Assembly: GCA_015501585.1 (NCBI GenBank)
Contig: JADNRY010000073.1
Span: forward strand, 124,001-188,000
Source: Rhodocollybia butyracea
Taxonomy: Eukaryota > Basidiomycota > Agaricomycetes > Agaricales > Omphalotaceae
Length of the DNA stretch: 64,000 nucleotides
Direction: 5' to 3'
In this document: positions 1 to 10,659 of the stretch, one piece after another
Numbering within the stretch: position 1 is the first letter of the stretch
Layout: each line of letters begins with the position of its first letter
Notes under the pieces: model-generated
The model's database searches: none
The model's input: the letters and a program-made list of their open reading frames with translations, nothing else
What the model was told of the DNA's origin: nothing
Program-made: the position numbers and the translations under genes

Positions 1-309
1 AGTAAACCAGTAAATCCCACGCCATCTGCTCTTGCTTTCCTTTGTTTTTCTACTACCATGGGCACAGGTGGCCTTTCAAAATATTGGAAGAAACAACACA
101 CTAGAAAAACCGACTCACCTCTTGGAAGAAGCCATAAACCTCCGCACTCTGCTGACCGTCATCAAACGGACGGCCGTGGCCATGGCCCGCTTGTCCTTTG
201 AGCCCCATCCAGCAACAATGAAGGTACCGACATGCCTGTTACCCCACGCATTGGCTCCACCATGGACAAGTTCCGCAAATTTACTGAGGAGGAAGATGCG
301 AGTATTCTC

Positions 310-683
310 CATCAGGAAAAGCTGTTTTTGCCTAGGTGACCCCAGAGTGGCCTAAAGCAAACTAGGTGACCTATGAATCCTATGGCATCCTAGGAATTTG
401 GGCTTGTCCCTTGCCAGTCGAGGCTCTTGAGGATTCCCTAGGGTATCCTAGGCAAGCCCAGGGCAAGCCTAGGTTTGCCCAGGTTTGCCCAGGTGTTCCC
501 CAGGTGTTCCCCAGGAGCACCTGGGCAAACCTGGGCAAACCTAGGCTTGCCTAGGGAATCCTCAAGAGCCTTGACTGGCAAGGGACGAGCCCAAATTCCT
601 AGGATGCCATAGGATTCATAGGTCACCTAGTTTGCTTTAGGCCACTCTGGGGTCACCTAGGCAAAAACGGCTTTTTCCTGATG
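310..683. mobile_element. Palindromic MITE, copy 1
   Basis: The element reads CATCAGGAAAA... at the left and ...TTTTCCTGATG at the right. Nearly its whole length is one inverted repeat (about 180 bp arms) centred near 500-510, with internal CCTAGG and CCCAGG motifs. Open frames on both strands that encode near-identical 62-residue peptides are artefacts of the palindrome. A nearly identical copy lies at 11970-12342. No ORF for a transposase is present, so it is non-autonomous. I could not identify an unambiguous target-site duplication. Confidence 0.85.
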
Positions 684-705
684 TCATTGAAAGCTTGACC
701 GCTAA

Positions 706-1098
706 CACAGGGGGCATTGACCAAGGCACCTGAAAATCAGATGCTTTAATAGCATCCCAATAGGCACCTTGAACAGCATCCCAAAATCACACATTGGCCC
801 TGCTTTGCCTTGTCACACTTTTATATAGAGTACCTGAATCAATGGCTAGTCATTTCTTTAACAAGTCTCAAAGGTCTTTGAGGTAGAGACAAAGGGATTA
901 AATACAGAATTTTGTTTCTCCTTCAAAGACCTTTGTGACTTACTGAAGGAACAAATGCCCATTAATATAGATCTCTATACAAAAGTGTGACAAGCTTAAT
1001 GTAAGATCCTCAGATGCCATTCGAGGTGCCCATTGAAAGCCAATTGAGATGATATTAAAGCATCTAACTTTCAGATGCTTTGGTCAATGCCCCCGGTG
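706..1098. mobile_element. PIF/Harbinger-like MITE with TAA target duplication
   Basis: Terminal inverted repeats of about 50 bp start CACAGGGGGCATTGACCAA at the left; the reverse complement of the right end starts CACCGGGGGCATTGACCAA. The element is flanked on both sides by TAA (703-705 and 1099-1101). A 3-bp TWA duplication is the signature of PIF/Harbinger (Tourist-type) elements. The interior is also largely self-complementary (around 798-985), giving a fold-back structure. No coding capacity is seen. Confidence 0.75.
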
Positions 1099-1444
1099 TA
1101 ATAAGCGGCTTCAAAAGCCTGAAGAGACCTCAGATAGTGAGGATGATTTTGCTAAAGCGGAGTCAGAAACTTCCCGGGGAATTCGTCCCAAACAGAAGCC
1201 AGCAAAGTATGTAGGTGGAAGACGCATGTCTGAACCCAAGGGAAGAGGCAAGGGAAAAGCTGTACGTCTTCTTCTGGATAATTGTTCATTTAAACTCATC
1301 GTTGCCTCTTGCAGAAAGCCCCTGTTACCACTTTTACAGTGGAATCAATCATTTGTTTGCCTGAAGGTATAGTTGCCGTTGACCATGTAGGTGTTTTTTT
1401 CGTGAACTTCCTAAGCATGGCGTTGGGGTCCCTAACCCCTTATC

Positions 1445-1789
1445 TGTAACGCCTCCGCCTCTCCATAATCACCACTGACCATATCCGGCGATACGGTCAT
1501 CCTAGACGCCGCCGATAGACCAAACGGTCTATCTTATCATTCTATTTATTATTAATTATATAATAAATCCGTTACTATAAGTATTGTACGATTACTTAAG
1601 AGTCTAGTCAGTCTTTTACACCGTCGTACACACAATAGTATCCTATTTGTCGTGTTCACCGGTGTTCTTAAGGACTTTGCCCATAGCGCGCGTTATACTT
1701 TTTTTGAACATCAAAAAATTACTATTGTGTGAATAACACAAAGCTATTAGTTTAACAAGCTAAAAACAGTTATACTACCAAGTATAACA
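1445..1789 (+). repeat. Possible decayed LTR
   Basis: This AT-rich non-coding stretch begins TGTAACGCC, like the TGTAAC-starting LTRs at 54428 and 63347. It lies just upstream of a decayed gag frame that begins at 1867. The right boundary (an AACA near 1789) is a guess, and no second LTR is found downstream. It is best read as the 5' LTR of a truncated Ty3/gypsy-like element. Confidence 0.35.
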
Positions 1790-1866
1790 ACCATTATTTC
1801 AACTCACTACACAATCTACACAAACCCGCTCCATTTTTCCGTCCCGCTATATCATTTGCTGTCTCA

Positions 1867-3713
1867 ATGACCTCTCGAAATCAATCAGAGAAGTCATATC
1901 GGAGCATGCGCGATCGTGCACCTTCCATTCATGGTGACGTGTCACCACAATCAATCTATTCAGTCGCATCAGTGACTCATTCCGTGCGTGCGTCTGAAGG
2001 ACAGCACTACAGGCAGGACAAAAGTCCACCTAATGAACAGTATATGACTATTCGTAAGAAACGGCCGACCTGAGAGGGTTTAAGTGAGATTTCTTCTGCG
2101 CTACAAGATGTAGCGGCATCACTCGACAAGAGTACACAAGTACTCAATTGTATTCTCAATATAACTGAGAAATGGGATGCATCTAGCATCCGATCTAATG
2201 AAGAAAGATCTTCTTCATCGAGAAACAGCAATAGAATCACTATTGCTGCACCCACACCGAGACGGCCTGCCGTCACACCACCGGTATTGCACAATGCAGC
2301 ACCATCTGTTCCTACCGAGGCAAACAACTTGGTACGCCAATGGCGTGAGACTGTGCCCAAGGCACTGTCAGTCCAACAATCACTGTTGGACAAACAGTAT
2401 TCACAAGGGATGACCAAGTCACCCCGTCATGTTCCTGTATTCCGACAGAAATACGCACCAGTGTCAGTAATTATACCGACACCCATCTACACATCCCGCA
2501 TGAGACAGAGTCCCAATGTGGAGGCAGCATCTCTGACACTGCGAGGTCCCAGGCCATTACCGGTGACCAAATCTTGCTCACCACAAAGCGCGGTGAACAT
2601 TAAAAGTGAACCAAAGTTACCTTGTAACTTCAATCAGGTAGTAGCGATACCACCACAGGAAAGTACAATGTACTTCCCTACTGCAAGGGCGCCAATGGTA
2701 CCCAATATTATTACACCTCCAGTAGTTGTACCAAACACTACTGGAAATCATTCCAGTATGGGACCGCAACACGGTACCCTTCCGGTAGTTCCTACTACCA
2801 TATCCATCGCCCCTCCGGTAGTACACACTACCGTAAGACTGCCCAAATTGCCGCCCAGCAATGCGCCAGAGCCAAGTTCAATGCCAGTACCAACGGTATT
2901 GGCCGAGTTGCAACCACAGCCGCTTCCGTTGGGAGTAGCTAAAGATTGGATGAGTTGCATAGCGATTCAACGCCAACATAACACCAGTGTCCAAGATTTT
3001 GGATTCGCGCCATCTGGGCTTCCCGACCAAATGGTGGGGATATAATGTCGATGGAATACCCGTTGATAAATTGACTACTCCCAGAGAAATCTGGGATCGA
3101 TTTTACATTCCACCCGCTGAGTCCTTTCCAGGACCAAGCAATAATGCCGGAGCGAAAGCACCTAGCAAAAAAATCCCGTGAAAGGGGGAGGAAGCACAAG
3201 AGTGCTAAATCCAAAGGCCGCAAACGCAGGCCATGGTCAGATGAATCATCTGACTCTAGTGATACCGAGTCAAATACTGACTCTTCATCTGATGCCTCTT
3301 GGCTAGACAAATTTGCTACCCGTAAGGGTAAAATTACTCCTAATGAGCGCCGTAAAATACTGCGTTCACTTGCATCTAAGATGCGAGAAACAACAGGTGA
3401 CGACGAACGTCGTTCCCGATGGAAACACAAGGTACACAAAGTGTACCGTAAACAAATTCGAGATAAGGTAGGGAATCCTATCCCTCCCATTGAGAGCCGT
3501 AAAGCTCTTAAAGTTCCATCTCCGGAGGTCTATGATGGATCTCCGGATGTCAATGTCTTCGAGCGGTGGCTAATGTCACTTCTCCAAGGACTTGCGGCAG
3601 TGGATACCGAAGAGGGATTCACCTTCAATATGATGTGGAGCAAGGAGAAAATGGCAAAAAAAGCTCTCAGAGGCGTTGCCGGCCATAGGTCTGCTGTTGG
3701 AGGAAGAGGGTAA
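1867..3713 (+). pseudogene. Degenerate Ty3/gypsy-type gag
   Basis: An initial frame (ATG 1867, MTSRNQSEKSYRSMRDR...) is broken by a stop at 2071. It continues in another frame as EGLSEISSALQDVAASLDK..., leading into the proline-rich ORF 2287-3045, and then a third frame at 3144-3713. The last piece carries a basic/acidic spacer (KGRKRRPWSDESSDSSD) and a gag-like segment LPSPEVYDGSPDV-type followed by FERWLMSLLQ, which is typical of the capsid region of fungal gypsy gag. At least two frame changes are needed and the protein stops before any zinc knuckle or protease. No pol is present, so the element is truncated and dead. Confidence 0.55.
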
Positions 3714-3872
3714 CAGCACCCAAAAACGACCCTCCGTCCTGCTCTGTACCCGTCGAGATCGATGTATCCAGCTAACAGATTTAAGCATTCCAAGCGGCGA
3801 GGCTGTAAAACAACACTGTCAGGGACCGCATACTGGGCAACGTGGATTGGTATTGATATTCAGTATGTGGAT

Positions 3873-4565
3873 CAGCTCTTGACTCAATTATTTCTACTCA
3901 TTATGCTGCAAACATAGCGTCGTGTACACCCATCAGGGATGAACACCAGAAAGCATTGGCAGCAAGTGTTGGAGGTGATGAAGTTGTCGAGGCAGATAAC
4001 TGGGATGACATCAAAACTCAACAACCACCTGCCAACCAAGAGGAAGCTTCTGATGGTATGGCTTCACCTCGCGTACTGCGAACCAAGCGAAAATGTGTAT
4101 ATGTGGAATTGGCCTCTGAAGATGAAGTTGAAGTTGCTTCGCATTTGACAAGCTCTTTGCCTAGTCCTCCCCAGAAGAAAAGAAGGACTAATATTGGTGG
4201 TGAGTTTGTATCCTTCCTGCATGTAATGTTGTTCTGTGCTTCACAATTTTTATTTGAAGAAATTGACTTGACTAATGAACCGGACGATGCATCAGGTAAA
4301 TGCTAACTTTTTACAAATCGGCTCATGCTCATTTTTGTTAGCTATCGATGCTTCCAGTCCTAGTGAAGCCACCAATGATGCTGCTAATGATGGTGGATTG
4401 AGATCAAACGGTGGTGCTAATGGTACAACAGCCGATGCTACCTTTTGTCCTAAGACCCCCAAAGCAAGGTCTTCGCCAGAGACTGAGCATTGGAGCCCAG
4501 ATTATCGTGTGTACAGGCACCAGTATTCAACTTGGGGGATGGACCCTCCCAAAATCAATTTCTAA
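3873..4565 (+). CDS. Hypothetical multi-exon fragment
   Basis: An exon-like frame (ALDSIISTHYAANIAS..., then ASVGGDEVVEADNWDD) ends in a basic segment PPQKKRRTNIG. A plausible intron (donor gtgagt at about 4200, acceptor ttgaag at 4258) leads to a short acidic exon EIDLTNEPDDAS. A second intron (gtaaat...gttag, about 4296-4340) leads to an exon ending HQYSTWGMDPPKINF at the stop 4563-4565. The spliceable arrangement suggests a real gene remnant downstream of the gag fragment, possibly the continuation of the gene split at 232-1449. The family is not recognised and the 5' end is not defined. Confidence 0.3.
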
Positions 4566-4706
4566 CTTCCTCATCTCATTACCATTCTTTTGCTTTGACG
4601 TTTGAACTTTCAACAGTTTAATCTTGTTGACCTTGGAACTCATGTTATCCCACTCTTTTGCAGGGCATCAACTGCCTACATTGCTCTTCCCATACTATTG
4701 TTTACT

Positions 4707-4892
4707 GATACACTCCTTTGTTTGACCTCCTTTGGTCTTGATTCTCTATTTGTTACCTTTGCTGCTTTATCCCATTACTCTCTTTTAATAATACATTTCG
4801 ATACATTCCTTTGTTTGACCTCCTTTGGTCTTGATTCTCTATTCATTACCTTTGCTGCTTTATCCCATTGCTCTCCTTTAATAATATGTTTC
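4707..4892. repeat. Two-copy tandem duplication, 93-bp period
   Basis: The block starting at 4707 (gatacactcctttgtttgac...) is repeated from 4800 with few substitutions. Both copies include cctttggtcttgattctct. No gene function is seen; the surrounding 4566-5022 is T-rich and non-coding. Confidence 0.8.
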
Positions 4893-5022
4893 ACTTTGTT
4901 ACTGTACTCTTTGTTCAGTTTTTGAACCTATCACTCTTTTAAACATCAGAGCTTTCTTTTTTCTTTTGCCTACATTGTAGGTATATACCTCTTTGCTTTA
5001 TCCCTTACTTTATGCAGTTTTA

Positions 5023-5908
5023 CAGCTGTTTGCAAAATTAATGACAGTCGATCAATTTTGGAAGTTTCATTTGAATAAAAATGACTTAGCAGAATTAAAT
5101 TTTGGCGCCCTTCTTCAGTCCTTCTTCTCGGTCAAACCTTCAAACCTCAAGCTTTCAAGCTTCAATGTTTCAACACGAACTAAGATTACTTTTGGTACTC
5201 TTGCCAATGATGCTGCTTGTTTCATTCTCGTCCAACAACGGAACAGTTTGGCCAGCACAACCTGCGCTCCACCTCCAAGTCAGCTTCAATACTGCTCTGG
5301 ATTTCTGTGAGAAGGACGTTGATGCAACAGGAAAGATGTTACGGTGGTCGTAATACTGTGCATAATGTATCTTTTGCAATACCAGCCACTGCTGACTTGG
5401 TATCCCTGATATTGGCTCTTCATGTTACAGTCCTGGACATTCATCCATGCAACTTTCTCTTGCACGAACCATCTGACCCTGGTTTGCCTCAAACGTCTCC
5501 AATATCTATTTGGTCATCATACATATCAGATCAGCTTTTGCCATCCACAGCACCTTTTCTTCCAGCTCTCTATCCTGACGAAGCTTGGTACCGCAATCTT
5601 TTCAGCAAGCCGCATGTTACCAATGGAAAAACTTGCCTTGATGAACCTGAGATGCTCGATATCAATACCTAGACGACACTTCCACTCAGACATACAAGTA
5701 CTATTAGATTGTTAGCTCTCTACCAGTACAACAATCGTAATTTGTGGATAGATAGACAGATAGATAGATTATCTACTATACATGGCCCACTACCGTTAGA
5801 GAAGCTATGGAATGACGAAGTCAATCAAAATTGAAAAAATCACAAGTCATTTTTATTCAAATGAAACTTCCAAAATCGATCAACTGTCATTAATTTTGCA
5901 AACAGCTG
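5023..5908. mobile_element. TIR DNA transposon, non-autonomous, TA target site
   Basis: The left end CAGCTGTTTGCAAAATTAAT is repeated in inverse orientation at the right end up to 5908. The TIR is about 64 bp with about two mismatches. TA dinucleotides flank both ends (5021-5022 and 5909-5910). The interior holds an open frame of 151 codons (5217-5672) with no transposase motif that I recognise. The size (886 bp) and structure fit a deleted Tc1/mariner-like or similar TIR element. A GATA-type microsatellite lies inside near 5753-5775. Confidence 0.75.
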
Positions 5909-5999
5909 TAATAGAATATTTTTGATTGGTCATTTATGACTTGCAAAGTGTGCAGTGAACTGTGTAGTACTGATAGATGCTTGTGTGGTGCAGGGATAG

Positions 6000-6125
6000 A
6001 TGATTTCATGGTGATAGTTGAGATGATTTTGTGGTGATAGTTGTGGGGGGATAGATGATTGCATGCTGATAGTTGTGGGGGGATAGATGATTGCGCGCTG
6101 ATAGTTGTGTGGGACTAGTTGATTG
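6000..6125. repeat. Short minisatellite
   Basis: There are about four imperfect units of the type ggggatagatgattgcatg followed by ctgatagttgtg. No coding capacity is seen. The stretch from 6130 to 6700 contains no gene that I can support. Confidence 0.6.
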
Positions 6126-6702
6126 CACGGGGCACCTTTTTAATTATTAACACTTTTGAACAGCATAGAACCCGGTTGAACCTGAACTTTTTTGAGAGCT
6201 TCAAGATGCTCTATGCAAATACTGCCACACCTACAAAAAGGTGTCCACAAATTGAGAAGACATTGACCATTCAGTGAAATCATCAAATGGGTGGATAAAT
6301 ACAAATACATGGGGATACTCATCACATCAACAACTTGCAACATCTTCTCTGCATGCTACAAAATGAAGGCAAGCAAAGCGCAATGGGCTGCCTAACCTAT
6401 ACTGCATGCGAGTAGATCCACACCTTACATTCGGATGCGAGGTCGCTGTTGACGTGGACGCTAAGCACGTAGATCTCCTGGGAAATGTGCAAACCCTTTA
6501 CCTGCGACGCCTGCTAGTGCTCCATAGTCACTCCACCACGGCACCTCTATACTCGGAGACTGGAATTCTATCCATCCTTTACAGAAGAATCAATCTCGCT
6601 ATGGGATTCCTCATGTACCTACATTGCCAGATGCACGTTGGAAAACTGTTTCCAACTATCTACGAACTGGCGTAGTAATGACATCGTCAAGCCTACTCCA
6701 AT

Positions 6703-7338
6703 CACTGGCAAGATATCAGTATTTTTCAGCTGTAAAAGGCTAGGAAATATATTATATTTTTCAGTTCATTTTGCATCCCCTGTAAAATATCATGTTTTGC
6801 ATCTGTGAAAGGTGTGGGAAAATAAAAAAATTTTCGGCAATTATTCCACTGGAAAAAGTACATATTTTACTAAATCTATTTTTCTTGAAATTTTTGTAAT
6901 TTTTCCATAATTTTTACCTTTGTAAAAGCTTTGTTTTGACCTTTGTAATATATTGGCTTTTTCCAAAGATTTTACTTGGGAAAAATATGCTGCGAAAAGA
7001 AACAGGCAATGAACGGGTCAAAGGAAACCTTTGTCCGGACCGGCCGTAAAATAAATCCTTTTTCACAAGAAAAATACAATGAAAAATACAATATTTTGCC
7101 ACTGTTATAAAACCACATTTTCAGTGGCAAAAAATATAGAAAAATAACAGATATTTCCGGAAAAATAGCTAATGTAAGATATGTTATTTTACAGGTGAAA
7201 AAGGACCTATTTTCCCACACCTTTTTCTCCTGAAACAAATAATATTTTGCAGGGGAGAAAAACACTGAAAAATCAATGGAAAAATGTTATATATTTCCTT
7301 GCCTTTTATGGAGGCAAAGTATTGATATCCTGGCAGTG
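6703..7338. mobile_element. AT-rich TIR element
   Basis: The left end CACTGGCAAGATATCAGTA matches the inverse of the right end TATTGATATCCTGGCAGTG, and the similarity continues inward (about 55 bp) through motifs like taaaaggc(t/a)aggaaatata. AAT flanks both sides (6700-6702 and 7339-7341), a possible 3-bp target duplication. The interior is full of ggaaaaat-type runs and has no ORF of note. A GC-richer motif beside its right end (about 7345-7410) recurs inverted at about 12957-13040 next to another AT-rich stretch (13041-13370), so a related element may sit there. Confidence 0.6.
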
Positions 7339-7641
7339 AATGCATGCTCGGGCAATGAGTGGGCGCTCAGTGGGTTCTCAATGGGATTGGGGAGATATTC
7401 GGGTTTGCAGTGGGCTTGAGGGGAAATTCTGGCAAAATTACTCTGATTCTCCGTCAAAGGCAGCCATTTTTTCCTGAACTTGGACCCAAATTTGCCATCT
7501 GGATCTGTACTATCACTTGTCAATCAGTCTCTTTGCTGTCAATCATTCTCTTTGCTGTTGATCAATCCCTTCGCCATCAATTGGCCTCTTTATGGTCAGC
7601 GTCTCCTCTTCGTGGACATGTACACCCAGAAGCGCACATGG

Positions 7642-9429
7642 TGTTGGTATGAGCCGAGACGCTGTACGTAGTTTACGGTCCGTAGTCACATGTTAAATTA
7701 CTTGCTTGTCTTAATACCACGTCGTCGTTTATCGTTCGCGTCCTTTTGTGGATATCCCGGGTCTAAAGTTTAACAGGTTATGGGCAAGTGTTAACCACTG
7801 CTCTGCTGCTCAACTATTTCCTAGGTCTTTTCCTATTGTTAGCTGTCATGATCAGCACCTCCCTTTTTATTGCCTGCTGTCACGATCAGCTACCTTTATC
7901 CCATCCTTTCTCATCCACCATCTTATTCTATCATGGTCAAACCTTCTGATATCGTCAAACTCACGGGTACTAACTACTGGACCTGGAAGAACCAAGCCCA
8001 AGCTTTATTGCTTGCAGGAGGGTACTGGAATGCTGTTGATCCCTCAGTACCTGTCCCAAATGGTGCTGTACAAGCCAGAGCTTGGACTAGTGACAATCTG
8101 AAAGCTTATGGGATGCTCTACCTCACATTGAGCCCAGATGTCTGCATCAAGGTAGACAATGTAGGTGTTTCAAACAGTGGCCGTCTTCTTTGGGCACAAC
8201 TTGAAGCCTTCTATACACGATCAGACCCCGCTACTCGTTCGTTACTCATGTCCCAGTTCCAATCCATCACCCATGACATTCGGAAACCCGCCGATACTTT
8301 CCTTCAGCAGGTGCTCAGCATTGAGCTTCAGCTTCATGCTATCGCTGTTGCCCTTCCTACTTCTTTCGTTCAGGATAAAATCCTGGGTGGTCTCTCTGCG
8401 GTTTATGGTCCTATCATCACAGTCCTACAGAATGAATCGCCTCAGAAATCTGTTGCTGACATGATCACTACGATTAATGCCTGGGAGCTTAGTGACCTGC
8501 AGAAACGGGATTCCTTGATCAAGGTTGCACGTTCTGGGGGTGATTGGGTTCCTGCTCTGCCTTCTCCCAATCATGGGGGTGAGAGTGAAGAAGCACTTTA
8601 CACTTCTCAATCCCGTCCTCGGCAGTCTTCTCGTTTTAATCCATCATCTAACTCATCGACTCAGGCCTTACCAGAATTTGATTGGACTAACACCAAGCAG
8701 CGAACCAATGTCTGCTACCGATGCGGTCAATCTGGTCACTTTGCTCAATATTGCATATCGGTAATGCCTGATGATGTCCGCCAAAGCATTATCCGCAATC
8801 GTTCCAAATATGCTGCACTTTTAACTGAACCTGCTGAACCTCAGGCTGCCCCTCCGATGCAGCATGAAGCTCTTGCAGTTATGGACCTACCTCTCACCAT
8901 TGACCCTGATGCCATGTCCCCTGAAGTACGTGAAGCATGGCTCAGTACTGTTACTCTATCAGAGGCCCACACTGCAATTCTCACTCCTGATTCATCGGCT
9001 CCTTCATCTCCTACTGATGCAACAGTGAGCTCTACTCCTAGTAGTGCTAGGAAGAAGAAGAAAAAGAAGAAAGGGAAATCATCATTGGGCATGTCTAGTG
9101 TTACTCATTCTTTTGAGGAGTTGAATCTTGCAGATGCAGCTACCTTGAGCGAGATTGAGGCGGATGAATATGAAGGTTTTTAGTCAATTATCTCTTTTCA
9201 TTTTTACTGCTTTTAGTCATCTGGTGATTCACATTATTGAACAGTTTACTTTCTATGTAGATATAGTTTCTGGGGGTGTCTCGACTCAGGGGGTGTGTTG
9301 GTATGAGCCGAGACGCTGTACGTAGTTTACGGTCCGTAGTCACATGTTAAATTACTTGCTTGTCTTAATACCACGTCGTCGTTTATTGTTCGCATCCTTT
9401 TGTGGATATCCCGGGTCTAAAGTTTAACA
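7642..9429 (+). mobile_element. Gag-only copia-type LTR retrotransposon with intact ends
   Basis: Direct LTRs of 134 bp (7642-7775 and 9296-9429) start TGTTGGTATGAG and end GTTTAACA; they differ at only two positions that I can see. The 5-bp target duplication CATGG is perfect (7637-7641 and 9430-9434). A polypurine tract (CAGGGGG) lies just before the 3' LTR. Only a gag ORF is present between the LTRs, and there is no room for pol. The element is therefore non-autonomous but structurally complete, and was mobilised recently. Confidence 0.92.
7933..9183 (+). CDS. Copia-type Gag polyprotein with CCHC zinc knuckle
   Basis: The natural start is the ATG at 7933 (MVKPSDIVKLTGTNYWTWKN). The frame is open back to 7870, but those residues overlap the leader. 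The N-terminal part matches the Gag of copia elements (the LTGTNYWTWK segment, then LLWAQLEAFY and a UBN2-like helical capsid region). A CX2CX4HX4C knuckle (CYRCGQSGHFAQYC) starts about 260 residues in. The C-terminal tail has a lysine run (KKKKKKKGK) and an acidic end. The product would be the capsid/nucleocapsid, packaging RNA in cytoplasmic particles. Protease, integrase and reverse transcriptase would have to come from another element. Confidence 0.88.
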   Translation: MVKPSDIVKLTGTNYWTWKNQAQALLLAGGYWNAVDPSVPVPNGAVQARAWTSDNLKAYGMLYLTLSPDVCIKVDNVGVSNSGRLLWAQLEAFYTRSDPATRSLLMSQFQSITHDIRKPADTFLQQVLSIELQLHAIAVALPTSFVQDKILGGLSAVYGPIITVLQNESPQKSVADMITTINAWELSDLQKRDSLIKVARSGGDWVPALPSPNHGGESEEALYTSQSRPRQSSRFNPSSNSSTQALPEFDWTNTKQRTNVCYRCGQSGHFAQYCISVMPDDVRQSIIRNRSKYAALLTEPAEPQAAPPMQHEALAVMDLPLTIDPDAMSPEVREAWLSTVTLSEAHTAILTPDSSAPSSPTDATVSSTPSSARKKKKKKKGKSSLGMSSVTHSFEELNLADAATLSEIEADEYEGF

Positions 9430-9434
9430 CATGG

Positions 9435-10659
9435 TAGCCTTAGGGGGCAGTATTTGCTTAAAGCTCATAAAAATAAAGTTCGGGTTTAATTGGGTTCTGA
9501 TCAGAAGAGAGCAGATATACACTGCTGAGCAGGATCCGTCTCCCTCCCTTCCCTCCCTTACTGACTGGACGATGATTCAGGCACTGGGAGGCGCTCGAAC
9601 AACTCTCGGAGGCGCAGTTGAAGAAGACAACATCGGGGCTTCTGGAATGGAGCTGGTTTCTGGCTCAAGCAAAGGTGAGAGACTTTGAGAAATACAGAGA
9701 CGCCAACAAGCTTGCTCTCATCCCAGCTTGCAGCAATTCGGATTATAATCAGCAGTCAACTTCAGCAACATGTGGTCATACTACTCCCTCAACTCTATGC
9801 TCTAGAGAGCTTGCTTGAAGACAGAGAGGAAGCAGATACGCAAAGCATTGCATGGGACTTTGTAAAGGCATTTATTTATTTATTAAAGCCTAATACATGG
9901 TACGTTGAATGCAAGGACATTATACCGTATTGCATGAATGGATGGTAGGTAAGACTTAGGGTTAGGGATGTGGTGTTGTATACAGGTGAAGGCGGTTTGG
10001 ATGAGTGGCCGGAATCGCCTTCAGAAGCCATTCAAGCGTTGGCTTGTAGGGGGGATGAAGAGATAGGGAACTGCGGGGAAAGCCGTATCAGGCACTGCAG
10101 GAGCGTTGGGGGAAATAAAGACAGCAGCGGCGAGTTACGACAGCCTTTGGCGCCATGTGTGTGCGTAACAAGGCACAAATTTCTGTTTACTCTCTTCCTT
10201 TGACTACTGCATTGAATTCCAAGTCTGCGTTGGCTTAACTATTTTACAGTACATCTATGGCTTTGAATTTTCCTTTCCTTCTCTTCTTTTGGCACGTTTG
10301 AACACTTCCCAAACCCCCAAAGTCGTGAATCAGAAGCTTGCTTCTGGATCCCCTCTGGGCGGCTGGAAAATGCTCGATGTGACTGACCATGTCAAGGAAG
10401 CTCTCTGGGCTTCCTAATAGGCCTCAGAGGACACAGGGCTACTGGTTTGGCCCCAATCAGACCTAACTGTGTTTTTGGGGCCTTATTTCATGCTTGGGGG
10501 ATTCCAGCGCGCCTTTCTCTTCATTTCATACAGAAATTGATGACTGACTACAAGTATAACGCTTCTAGTTTCTTTAATACAACTATATGATTTATTTCCT
10601 AAAGAACACAGTAAGCAAGGGGCAAGATTTACCCTAAGAATAGCCATTATTGACGTCAA
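9435..10659. other. Intergenic stretch, no supported gene
   Basis: Several short frames overlap but none has family similarity or a convincing intron structure. Two telomere-like TTAGGG units occur at about 9956-9967. Nothing else was recognised. Confidence 0.5.

Larger units (their letters stand above)
232..1449 (+). pseudogene. Interrupted hypothetical gene, split by two MITEs
   Basis: Coding-like segments can be read before, between and after two MITEs. The first starts at ATG 232 (MPVTPRIGSTMDKF..., then the acidic stretch TEEEDASILHQ) and stops at the first MITE at 310. A short piece (VIESLTA) lies between the MITEs. The last starts at about 1102 (NKRLQKPEETSDSEDD..., then basic RGRPK-like residues), crosses a plausible intron (donor gtacgt at about 1262, acceptor ttgcag at about 1315) and ends at TAA 1447-1449, beside a possible LTR start at 1445. 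The acidic and basic composition resembles linker regions of fungal nuclear proteins, but I do not recognise the family. Whether the segments were once continuous in frame could not be shown. It is most likely an eroded gene or transposon-associated ORF. Confidence 0.3.

Noticed and set aside
366..626. Overlapping 62-residue ORFs on both strands (also at 12026-12286)
   Set aside because: They encode the same peptide because the MITE is a palindrome; there is no evidence of coding.
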